Notes under the pieces: generated by a model
Databases searched by the model: none
What the model was told of the DNA's origin: nothing
The model's input: the letters and a program-made list of their open reading frames with translations, nothing else
In this document: in pieces, positions 1 to 6,181 of the stretch
How positions within the stretch are numbered: the stretch's first letter is position 1
Layout: every line of letters begins with the position of its first letter
Program-made: the position numbers and the translations under genes
Assembly: GCA_016550415.1 (NCBI GenBank)
Contig: JABXGU010000710.1
Coordinates: 1-8,504, forward strand
DNA length: 8,504 bases
Origin: an archaeon
Lineage (GTDB): Archaea > Asgardarchaeota > Hermodarchaeia > Hermodarchaeales > Hermodarchaeaceae
Reading direction: 5' to 3'

Positions 1-839
1 GAAGTACGCAACGAGGTATTGCTGCGATGGGATTCACAGGCGGACTAGGCGATATTGGAGATGAACGAATTCAATGGATGACTGAAGAACCCTCTAGAGT
101 CGCATTGAGTCTTCTATCATCTAAGGCAATAAAGGGCGGTGTGTACGATGTAATTGCAGATCCTATCCTTAATGGTGCGATGATTCACGAGGCATTTGGA
201 CATGCTTGTGAAGGTGATTCGCTCACAGGTGGTTCTTCTGTTCTTCAAGATAAGATGTCAACATCGATTGGTCCAGAACATATCAACCTAGCTGATGATC
301 CTACCCTCAGAGGCCATATTGGGTCTTTTGTCTATGACTGGGAGGGAACTCGTGCAGAGAAGAGAGTGATGGTCAAAGATGGTATCTTATCCGAATTTCT
401 ACACACTATTGACACCGCATCTAGACTTAATATGAATGTAAACGGAGCTGCAAGGGCGACCTCATTCATGTTCCCTCCAATTCCAAGAATGAGTAACACC
501 TTCATGGAATCAGGTGACTGGGACCTAGAAGAACTCATTCAGGATACAAAGGAGGGCGTGATTATGTGTAATGTGGACTATGGATACACAGACTCCACCA
601 AAGGTCAGTTCATGTTTAAAGCATCACATGGACAGCTGATTGAGAAAGGTGAACGAACCAATATTGTTCGTGACGCTTCAATTGCAGGTCTGATTCTTGA
701 AATTCTTCCTAAGATTGATGCGGTCTGCAATGACTTCTTCTACGATTCTGGTACTTGTGGTACTCAAGGCCAGGAGGTTTGGGTAATGTCAGGTGGACCA
801 CATATCAGAATACGCCAAGTTCCTGTCGGAGGTGTCTAG
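1..839 (+). CDS. tldD: TldD metalloprotease, C-terminal part (5' end outside window)
   Basis: Catalytic subunit of the TldD/TldE zinc protease, which in bacteria degrades or trims unfolded peptides in the cytoplasm. The reading frame is open from base 3, so the start lies upstream of the window; 278 residues are visible. The zinc motif HExxxH is seen as HEAFGHACEGD (186-218), the usual TldD form with the downstream EGD. A cysteine in GTCGTQGQ (codon 756-758) sits where the third zinc ligand of E. coli TldD lies. Other family landmarks are DWEGT, the PRMSNTFM segment (compare PRMTNTYM in E. coli, from memory) and the C-terminal VGG. All expected catalytic residues in the visible part are present, so it should be active. 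tldE follows after one base. The peptide substrate in archaea is unknown. Confidence 0.93.
   Translation, partial: STQRGIAAMGFTGGLGDIGDERIQWMTEEPSRVALSLLSSKAIKGGVYDVIADPILNGAMIHEAFGHACEGDSLTGGSSVLQDKMSTSIGPEHINLADDPTLRGHIGSFVYDWEGTRAEKRVMVKDGILSEFLHTIDTASRLNMNVNGAARATSFMFPPIPRMSNTFMESGDWDLEELIQDTKEGVIMCNVDYGYTDSTKGQFMFKASHGQLIEKGERTNIVRDASIAGLILEILPKIDAVCNDFFYDSGTCGTQGQEVWVMSGGPHIRIRQVPVGGV
828..834 (+). promoter_or_regulatory. Ribosome binding site of tldE inside the end of tldD
   Basis: GGAGGTG, a near-perfect archaeal Shine-Dalgarno sequence, ends six bases before the GTG at 841. It decides the tldE start in favour of GTG 841 over the in-frame GTG at 793, which has no such site and would overlap tldD by 47 bases. 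Its location inside the tldD reading frame suggests translational coupling of the two subunits. Confidence 0.75.
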
Positions 840-840
840 T

Positions 841-2190
841 GTGAAGAACCAACTGCAAGATTTAGGAGTTCATGTTATCCAACAAGCTGAGAAATTTGGT
901 GCTACTCAAGCTGAAGCATATCTTGAATCGAGACAAATCATTGAGGTGAAGATGGAGAAGGGTTGCATTAGGTTAGCATCAGAGAAATTAGACCTTGGTT
1001 GTGGCATAAGAACAATTGTTGGAAAGCAAATTGGAGTTTCATATGTCACATCCCTATTAGTAAATGATCTAGAACAAGCAGTTCAAGACTCTCTGAAGGC
1101 TGCAAATGCATCAGTTCAAGACCCGGACCTATCATCTTTGGCAACCAGTTATTCAAAATATCCTTCCGTGAAAGGTATCTTTGATAAAGCTCTAGCCCAC
1201 TTGGAGTGCGAAGAAGCCGTTGACATAATGACTCGAAGCGTCCAAGCATCGCGAGAAATATCTGGAAAAACACACAACTTGGTTGAGGGAGATTTTACCT
1301 CAACCATGGTAACACGCGTAATTGTCAATTCTCTTGGTATCAATAAAACTAGCTCGGAGACCCAAGCTGCATTATCCACGTACTCCTCGATAGAGAGTGG
1401 TGATGAAAAATGCTCCAGTGGCGATAGCCAGAAAACACGTACACTTGCTGAAATTAATCCAGAACTAATTGGCGCAAATTCAGCTCAAAATGCGCTTAGA
1501 CTTCGTGGAGCTAAGACCATTGCTAGTGGTGACATGCCATTAATCCTTGCTCCACGTGCGTTGAGAGCTATTCTTGGGTTTGGATTCGCCAAAGCACTTG
1601 ATGCAAGAAAAGTTCAAGACGGGAAATCATACTTAGTAAATTCCATAGGTTCAGAGATAGCATCTGCAGAATTGGAAATAGTAGACAATGCATTATTACC
1701 TGGTGCCATAGGCTCCCGTCCATTTGATGGAGAGGGAGTACCCTCTCATAACACACCGGTTATCATTTCTGGAATTCTCATGAACTATCTTCATGACTCG
1801 TATAGTAGTTCAAAGGCTCGTGTAGAAAATACAGGCAATGCGTTTCATAGCTCCTATAGAGTAACTCCGAGCATAGAAGCTTCCAATTTAATTATTACAC
1901 CGGGAACAGCCACCCTTGAGGATATGATTTCGGATATCACCCAAGGAGTTCTTTGCACAGATACATTTGATAGACCAAATATGGTGACTGGCGAGCTGAG
2001 TGCTTTGGTAATGGAGGGTTTTCTCATTCAGAAGGGGGAAATAAAACATGCACTAAAAAACACTCTCTTTAACACTACAATGCAGAATCTACTCAAACAG
2101 ACAATCCGGATCGGGTCTGATGTAGAGAGTAGAGGGTCTGTTTTATCGCCTTCAATTTTAATAGATTCTGTAAAGATAACTTCTGGTTAA
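841..2190 (+). CDS. tldE: TldE/PmbA, partner subunit of the TldD protease
   Basis: The second subunit of the TldD/TldE protease; it has the same fold as TldD but no zinc motif, and is thought to complete the active-site chamber. With the GTG start at 841 the protein is 449 residues, about the usual PmbA length. The N-terminal domain (about 1-210) opens with GATQAEAYLE, typical of the family. The C-terminal domain contains the hallmark FDGEGVPSHNTP (about 295-306), then the HDSYSSSKARVENTGNA region and a LSPSILIDSVKITSG end. No HExxxH is present, which separates it from TldD. The start is placed one base after the tldD stop, with its binding site inside tldD, so the two are one transcription unit made in linked amounts. 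No sign of damage. Regulation is not visible, because the promoter lies upstream of the window. Confidence 0.92.
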   Translation: MKNQLQDLGVHVIQQAEKFGATQAEAYLESRQIIEVKMEKGCIRLASEKLDLGCGIRTIVGKQIGVSYVTSLLVNDLEQAVQDSLKAANASVQDPDLSSLATSYSKYPSVKGIFDKALAHLECEEAVDIMTRSVQASREISGKTHNLVEGDFTSTMVTRVIVNSLGINKTSSETQAALSTYSSIESGDEKCSSGDSQKTRTLAEINPELIGANSAQNALRLRGAKTIASGDMPLILAPRALRAILGFGFAKALDARKVQDGKSYLVNSIGSEIASAELEIVDNALLPGAIGSRPFDGEGVPSHNTPVIISGILMNYLHDSYSSSKARVENTGNAFHSSYRVTPSIEASNLIITPGTATLEDMISDITQGVLCTDTFDRPNMVTGELSALVMEGFLIQKGEIKHALKNTLFNTTMQNLLKQTIRIGSDVESRGSVLSPSILIDSVKITSG

Positions 2191-2213
2191 TCATAAAATC
2201 GATTGGAGGGAAA

Positions 2214-2394
2214 ATGAGTAAATCAGATTCTCAAAAAAAATCCTATAGAAAATTTACAATGGAGGAAAAGCTTCTATTTGTTTACAATCGTGGCTGCTTT
2301 GTTTTTCGGGGGAGAAGTGATTCTGCTTGAACTGGATCGTCAAGCAGCTCTTCAGATTTTTGGCGGAGTAAGCACGATAGTTAATGAGAACTAA
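2214..2394 (+). pseudogene. Small one-helix membrane protein, frame interrupted at an A8 run
   Basis: A strong ribosome binding site (GGAGGG, 2205-2210) precedes the ATG at 2214. As written the frame gives MSKSDSQKKSYRK and stops at 2330 after 38 residues of unconvincing sequence. If one A is removed from the eight-A run at 2233-2240, the frame continues to a TAA at 2392-2394 and gives 59 residues: a polar N-terminus ending in NLQWRKS, a hydrophobic helix FYLFTIVAALFF, then GGEVILLELDRQAALQIFGG and a polar tail. That reading looks far more like a real protein. The cause may be a base-call error in a homopolymer, a true mutation, or slippage during transcription or translation. I do not recognise the family. 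It lies 23 bases after tldE and may be the end of that operon. Confidence 0.45.
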
Positions 2395-2465
2395 TCCTTG
2401 GGCATAATCAGAATTAGATAACATGGACTCATCGTTCCAAAATAAGAACTCGCGGTCCAGTTAAT

Positions 2466-2498
2466 AAAACGTGGCAAAACCGAATTAAAATGTGAAAA
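2466..2498 (-). terminator. Probable U-rich terminator of the metal-transport operon
   Basis: Read on the minus strand, just past the permease stop, there are four TTTT runs at 2498-2495, 2490-2487, 2479-2476 and 2469-2466, about ten bases apart. Archaeal RNA polymerases terminate at such T-rich tracts without a hairpin. The position between convergent genes fits. The rest of 2395-2523 shows nothing I can assign beyond this and a copy of GTTAATAAAA at 2460-2469. Confidence 0.4.
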
Positions 2499-2523
2499 TC
2501 TAGTAAATAATGGATGAGTGCGG

Positions 2524-3375
2524 TTAGCCTGATTTTTTGTAGTGTTTTACTTGGATTGCTATGATGTATGAGAGGGCTGCAATTATTCCCGCAATGGCAC
2601 TTGGTGATGCTAAGAATCCAAATGAACCCATTAACCCAAGAAGCATTGAGAATAGTGCCATTAGAAAAGTGCCGATGATAACAGTATTGACAGTTTTTAA
2701 CACTTCATTGGAGGCTGCAGCGGGTGCGATAAGAATTGCATAAACAATAATCGCTCCAACTGCTTTAATAGTCAAGGCGATGGCAATCGCTGCGAAAATA
2801 AGCATAAGGTAGTTATAACCGCGGGCATTCATTCCATGAGCTGTCGACCCTTCCATGTCAATGCTGACGTATACGAATTCTTTATTGAACAAAATGAAAA
2901 GAATCACAAGGGATAATGCTACTCCAAGCAAAAGAACGATATCCAAGTTGTCAAGAAGGAGGATGTCCCCCACTAGATAACCCCAGATAATCGGTACCAT
3001 CGTTGAGGGTAAATAATACATAAGGAACACAGCAATACTCATTGAGAGTGCAAACGAAACTCCCACCGCCACTTCCATTTTTTGTGATTCTCCTCGTTCA
3101 CCAGCATACGCAGTCATGATTGCGACAAAGACCGCAAAAACTACAGCACCTAATATTGGATCAAACCACGGAGCGATACCTACTGCTTGTAGAAATAAGG
3201 CTAATGCCACTCCTCCCAATGCGGCATGGGCAACACCAGCAGTAAGAAAGGATAATCCTCGAAATACCATGAAAGATCCTGTAGTGGCTGAAATTATTGC
3301 AACCAGAACTGATGCAATTAGAACGCGCTGCAAAATCGGTGATGTTAGAATAAGAATAATTGCATCAATGATCAT
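2524..3375 (-). CDS. ABC-3 family metal permease (ZnuB/MntB type)
   Basis: Membrane subunit of a metal-ion ABC importer, working as a dimer with the ATPase encoded just upstream. About eight hydrophobic segments are visible. Family landmarks include FRGLSFLTAGVAHAALGG after the first helices, IDMEGSTAHGMNARG (the loop normally read as fDpe.A...G) and GAIIVYAILIAPAAASN, the usual GALLVSALLIIPAATA-like segment. I start at the ATG at 3375-3373, giving 283 residues, a normal length, and MIIDAIILILTSPILQR, a typical N-terminus. The frame is open to an ATG at 3450, but that would overlap the ATPase gene by 86 bases and add 25 residues the family lacks. With the chosen start the overlap is 11 bases, suggesting coupled translation. 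The metal is not decided by the sequence: this family is usually zinc or manganese, sometimes iron, while the linked regulator has nickel ligands. Confidence 0.9.
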   Translation of the reverse strand: MIIDAIILILTSPILQRVLIASVLVAIISATTGSFMVFRGLSFLTAGVAHAALGGVALALFLQAVGIAPWFDPILGAVVFAVFVAIMTAYAGERGESQKMEVAVGVSFALSMSIAVFLMYYLPSTMVPIIWGYLVGDILLLDNLDIVLLLGVALSLVILFILFNKEFVYVSIDMEGSTAHGMNARGYNYLMLIFAAIAIALTIKAVGAIIVYAILIAPAAASNEVLKTVNTVIIGTFLMALFSMLLGLMGSFGFLASPSAIAGIIAALSYIIAIQVKHYKKSG

Positions 3376-4171
3376 GACGATCAAGCCCCGAATCGTGAGT
3401 GATGCAATATTTGTGCCCTGCAAATTCAACAATCCTTGCTGAAGGACCATAGACCTCTTTTAACAAATCAAGATCCATAACTTCACACGGATGCCCAATA
3501 CCCATGACCGTATGATTTAGCATTAAAACATCTTTCACCACCATATGGATGGGATTTAGGTCGTGGGTCACCATAATGATGTTAACTTCATTTTCATCAT
3601 AATATTCCTTTAAGGCATCAACAATTTGAGACTGACTTTCGTTATCAGCACCTGACATAGGTTCATCAAGCATCATTACCTGTCCTTCGCTAGCCAAGGC
3701 ACGGGCAACAAGTACGCGTTGACGCTGCCCCCCTGATAATTCAGGAAACGGGTGGTTCCAAAGGGGTTCTAGGTTCACTCGCCTTAATGCATCTTTAGCA
3801 ATTTCGACATCTTTTCCAGAAGCAATACGTAATGGCGGCTTCTTCAGTAATCTTCCCATCAGTACGATGTCTTTAACTTTCATAGGGACTGTTTCTTCAA
3901 TTTGATCTCTTTGTGGTAAATATCGAACCATATGCCGAATTCTCTTATATTCAGTTTTAGCATCAAGACCTAGGACGCGTATTGATCCTTCTGCGGGTTT
4001 GAGAAGACCTAACATCGTCTTGAGAAGTGTTGTTTTCCCTGATCCGTTGGGTCCGATAATTGCCATAAATGTTGGCGAGTCAATGGAAAAGGTAACATCA
4101 TAGAGTGCCAGGTCACCATTGGGATATTTCACAACAAGATCTTCAGCTTCAATCAAGGGAACTATCGCCAT
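3365..4171 (-). CDS. ABC transporter ATPase for metal import (ZnuC/MntA type)
   Basis: Cytoplasmic ATPase that drives the metal permease. It has 268 residues and all ATPase motifs: Walker A GPNGSGKT (40-47), Q-loop LPQRD with Q87, signature LSGGQRQR (145-152), Walker B VMMLDEP (165-171) with E170 as catalytic base, and the switch histidine in VTHD (H203). It should therefore be active. The C-terminal tail has H253, C256, H259, H266 and H268, an accumulation of possible metal ligands; His-rich ends occur in some zinc-transport ATPases. The ATG at 4171 follows the TAG stop of the regulator gene with no spacer, and GGTGAG a few bases upstream, inside the regulator gene, serves as ribosome binding site. 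The permease start overlaps its 3' end by 11 bases. The three genes are clearly one operon. Confidence 0.93.
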   Translation of the reverse strand: MAIVPLIEAEDLVVKYPNGDLALYDVTFSIDSPTFMAIIGPNGSGKTTLLKTMLGLLKPAEGSIRVLGLDAKTEYKRIRHMVRYLPQRDQIEETVPMKVKDIVLMGRLLKKPPLRIASGKDVEIAKDALRRVNLEPLWNHPFPELSGGQRQRVLVARALASEGQVMMLDEPMSGADNESQSQIVDALKEYYDENEVNIIMVTHDLNPIHMVVKDVLMLNHTVMGIGHPCEVMDLDLLKEVYGPSARIVEFAGHKYCITHDSGLDRHDH

Positions 4172-4564
4172 CTACTCACCAATCACTGCTACTTTGACTG
4201 TAACGATTTTTCGATTACCTTTCAACGATTTCACCAGCTCTCGAACATCATCAGCTAGACCATTAACTACAATCACCTCAATACACTTACCATCTACTGT
4301 GTGAGAGTGAAGCAAAGCATCTATTAGTGAAGCTTGGCGATGTAACAAAAAATTGCTTTCAATCCCCTTTCCTTTTTTACCGTACACGATGGTCAAGACT
4401 GCAGATATTTTACCTGCTAATTTCTCAAGATCTTGGAATTCTAAGGCAAGTGCTCGAACAGCTTGGCGTAGTAGTTCTGAACGATTTGGAAAACCTGCAG
4501 CGGATTGGAGCCGATCGAGCATTTGCAGGTCCTGATTGTCTAATGAGATGCTGATAATTGGCAT
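4172..4564 (-). CDS. NikR-type ribbon-helix-helix metal-responsive regulator
   Basis: Metal-sensing DNA-binding protein, 130 residues, close to the usual NikR length. The N-terminal ribbon-helix-helix (1-45) shows the DNA-contacting strand ISISLDNQ, helix A and the NRSELLRQAVRAL helix. The C-terminal ACT-like domain keeps all four nickel ligands of E. coli NikR (H76, H87, H89, C95) at H75, H86, H88 and C94, with exact spacing and the family string LHSHTVDGKCIEVIVVNG around them. From the family I expect a tetramer that binds DNA when loaded with metal and represses uptake. It is the first gene of the transporter operon and is divergent from the binding-protein gene, so it probably controls both and itself. 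A GAGG ribosome binding site (about 4573-4576) precedes the ATG. I leave the symbol empty because its metal in vivo may not be nickel. Confidence 0.88.
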   Translation of the reverse strand: MPIISISLDNQDLQMLDRLQSAAGFPNRSELLRQAVRALALEFQDLEKLAGKISAVLTIVYGKKGKGIESNFLLHRQASLIDALLHSHTVDGKCIEVIVVNGLADDVRELVKSLKGNRKIVTVKVAVIGE

Positions 4565-4585
4565 TGAAATACCTCGAAGGATTCT

Positions 4586-4653
4586 GTTAATAAAAATACC
4601 AAAAAGATTATTAATGTTAGGGATTATTAAGAATTACTAAAAAGTTAATAAAA
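4586..4653. promoter_or_regulatory. Symmetric four-half-site operator in the divergent promoter region
   Basis: The gap between the regulator and the binding-protein gene contains TTAATAA (4587-4593), TTATTAA (4608-4614), TTATTAA (4624-4630) and TTAATAA (4645-4651). Outer and inner sites are each 14 bases apart, the two inner ones 9 bases apart, and the whole set is an inverted repeat centred on 4619. The match extends as direct repeats: GTTAATAAAA at 4586-4595 and 4644-4653, GATTATTAA at 4606-4614 and 4622-4630. A two-fold symmetric array fits a tetrameric ribbon-helix-helix regulator, and it probably overlaps the TATA boxes of both promoters. Binding by the neighbouring NikR-type protein is inferred from position only; the sites do not resemble the E. 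coli NikR operator GTATGA-N16-TCATAC. Confidence 0.55.
4644..4652 (+). promoter_or_regulatory. Possible TATA element of the binding-protein gene
   Basis: GTTAATAAA lies 18-26 bases before the ATG at 4670, and no Shine-Dalgarno sequence is seen before that ATG (the preceding bases are TTGATAAATTGAGA). Together these suggest a leaderless or very short-leader transcript, common in archaea. The element coincides with an outer half-site of the symmetric array, so a bound regulator could block it. TTATTAA at 4624-4630 is an alternative TATA box for a longer leader. Confidence 0.35.
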
Positions 4654-4669
4654 TCTTGATAAATTGAGA

Positions 4670-5755
4670 ATGGGTGTGGTCCCCTTGCGACAAAATTGGT
4701 TGTTAGCCATTACCTGCATTATGCTTCTGAGTGTAGGTGCACTTAGTACGTTTCCTCAAACTTCCGCTCAGACAACTCCTGCGCTCCATGCGGCAGTATC
4801 TATTCAGTCCCTAACTGGAATCGTTCGTGAAGTGGGGGGATCGCAACTAGAGGTTTCGACACTTCTTCCCGAAGGAGTTGAGCCCCATGCCTTTACACTA
4901 ACACAAGCGGTTATCGATGCTGCCTATTCTTCAGACCTGTTAGTTCTAACAGGGCATTTCGAATGGGAGGAAGAACTTGCCACTCAAGTTGGGAAACCGT
5001 ACATCACCCTTGAAGATTACAAAACCTTCGGGGCAGAGCTTCTTTCTTTTTCCAGTGCTGATAGTTCTCAACGATCCATCTTTGATGAGAAAAGACAAGA
5101 TAGCCAAGACGAGAATCTCCATGGTTATTGGTTATTGCCAAAAAATGCAATAGCGATTGCGAACGCCACACGTGATTTATGCAGTACGTTGAACTCAACG
5201 TATTCCCAATATTGGCATAACCGGTTTAACGAGTTTGTTTCTGAAGTTAGCGAGCTTGAGGCGTTTATCTCTGAACAGAGACTTCTATATGAATTGTCGA
5301 ATAAGAATGTGATAATCACATTTCCAGCAGAGGCTTATATTGTCGAGGCCTTGGGTCTCCAAGTAAAAGGTCTGCTCATAAGGGGTGAGAGCGTCTTCAT
5401 CTCAGGACCAGAATTAATTGCAGTAGAACAAGCGTTACAAAATGGATCTATTGATCTTATTATTGCATCTGATGTCGCTCAGCTTCAAGCATCGGGAGAG
5501 TTTGCCCAACAACTTTCCACCGATTCTGGTGTTCCACTAGTGTGGGTTCGTGTAGTTTTTTCTGTACTTGAAGATTACATTGGAATAATGGCTTACAATA
5601 TTGGAGCGATTACAACGGGTGTAAGTGCTGGACTTCCTCCCGCCACCGATTTCCTTACAATTAGTATGCCTGTAATAATCATTGCAGCTGTCCTTGGAAT
5701 TCTTGCAGTAATCGAACTTGTCCTCCTTGTCCGTTGTACGCGTGCATCAGCTTAG
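4670..5755 (+). CDS. Metal ABC transporter substrate-binding protein, membrane-anchored (ZnuA-like)
   Basis: Extracellular receptor of the metal importer, cluster A-I (ZnuA/MntC) type. From the ATG at 4670 it has 361 residues; a TTG at 4664 in frame is possible but less likely. A signal peptide is visible: R7, hydrophobic 10-27, likely cleavage after TSAQ (34). The N-lobe holds VEPHAFTL with H73, the first metal ligand of the family. H151 in NLHGYWLLPKNA matches the second ligand (family DPHvWLdP). The third, usually a histidine in a YHxxFxY-type stretch, is absent: the segment reads IITFPAEAYIVEALGL (215-230). D268 in IASDV may be the acidic ligand. A C-terminal helix (about 331-355) followed by RCTRASA anchors the protein, an archaeal habit replacing a lipoprotein anchor. 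The histidine-rich loop of many ZnuA proteins is missing; instead 130-150 is Asp/Gln/Glu-rich. The gene is divergent from its transporter operon. Confidence 0.82.
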   Translation: MGVVPLRQNWLLAITCIMLLSVGALSTFPQTSAQTTPALHAAVSIQSLTGIVREVGGSQLEVSTLLPEGVEPHAFTLTQAVIDAAYSSDLLVLTGHFEWEEELATQVGKPYITLEDYKTFGAELLSFSSADSSQRSIFDEKRQDSQDENLHGYWLLPKNAIAIANATRDLCSTLNSTYSQYWHNRFNEFVSEVSELEAFISEQRLLYELSNKNVIITFPAEAYIVEALGLQVKGLLIRGESVFISGPELIAVEQALQNGSIDLIIASDVAQLQASGEFAQQLSTDSGVPLVWVRVVFSVLEDYIGIMAYNIGAITTGVSAGLPPATDFLTISMPVIIIAAVLGILAVIELVLLVRCTRASA

Positions 5756-5821
5756 TCGTCAGAAATCCGTTTTACACAGCATAGGAAGTGGACTTCAGGT
5801 AAATCTGTAAAATAACCGTTG

Positions 5822-6074
5822 TTACCTGTCCACAATGTGAGTTCCGGTTTGATACAAGCTTGCTCCATCGCGAATAAGGTCACAAAACTTTATGTTGCCG
5901 ATTGTTCTTTCAAACATAGTGACACAGTTCATGTACGTCTCTAAACTGCTGGGCGAAACAATCTCTCCACACCAGTCACAGTATCGAGCCAGAATGGCGT
6001 CATTGTCGCCGTTCAGAAAACATACACCGAGTGCAATTTCTCACTGCTGCAATTGCTTCAGCATAACTCAACAA
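5822..6074 (-). pseudogene. Possible remnant of a small zinc-ribbon gene
   Basis: The 426 bases between the binding-protein gene and vps4 hold no intact gene. On the minus strand two overlapping frames read like parts of one protein. The first, from a TTG at 6074 or 6071, gives SYAEAIAAVRNCTRCMFSER and stops at 6000-6002. The second is open from 6040 to a TAA at 5822-5824 and contains AILARYCDWCGEIVSPSS, later MNCVTMFERT and FCDLIRDG. Joined by one single-base shift near 6002-6015 they give CTRC and CDWC about 15 residues apart, the usual spacing of a zinc ribbon. A TATA-like AAGATATAATC lies upstream on the same strand (about 6085-6095). There is a rival plus-strand fragment with CPQCEFRFD (5803-5877), so strand and reality are both uncertain. 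I do not recognise a family. Confidence 0.25.
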
Positions 6075-6121
6075 CCTGAGAGATTATATCTTGATACGAG
6101 AGTATTAAACCTGTTATCGCC

Positions 6122-6144
6122 CGACAAAAGTAGGCGTTTTGTTG
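6122..6144. other. Short hairpin upstream of vps4
   Basis: CGACAAAA and TTTTGTTG form an 8-bp stem (one G-T pair) around the 7-base loop GTAGGCG, 37 bases before the vps4 start. It lacks the T-rich tail of an intrinsic terminator on the plus strand. It could be a leader structure or chance; a weak TATA-like GAATAAAG (6144-6151) overlaps its 3' end. Confidence 0.25.
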
Positions 6145-6181
6145 AATAAAGATGTGTGACCCTTTGGTAGGTTGATTAGTA

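Noticed and set aside
793..840. Earlier GTG start for tldE at 793
   Set aside because: It would overlap tldD by 47 bases and lacks a ribosome binding site; GTG 841 has GGAGGTG six bases upstream and gives a normal PmbA N-terminus.
2424..2458. TGGAC...GTCCA inverted repeat
   Set aside because: A 5-bp stem with a 25-base loop is expected by chance.
3116..3442. Open 108-codon plus-strand frame opposite the permease gene
   Set aside because: It is rich in Ala, Thr, Ile and Arg as expected for the complement of a hydrophobic membrane protein, and shows no motif; the permease is certain.
3376..3450. Longer permease reading from ATG 3450
   Set aside because: The extra 25 residues lie over the ATPase coding region and are not expected in ABC-3 permeases; ATG 3375 gives a normal length.
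5803..5877. Plus-strand fragment with CPQCEFRFD resembling half a zinc ribbon
   Set aside because: Only 24 codons between stops with no start codon; kept only as a competing reading of the gap before vps4.
5892..6149. Open 85-codon plus-strand frame before vps4
   Set aside because: Ser/Leu/Gln-rich with no motif and no ribosome binding site; the minus-strand reading of the same bases looks more protein-like.
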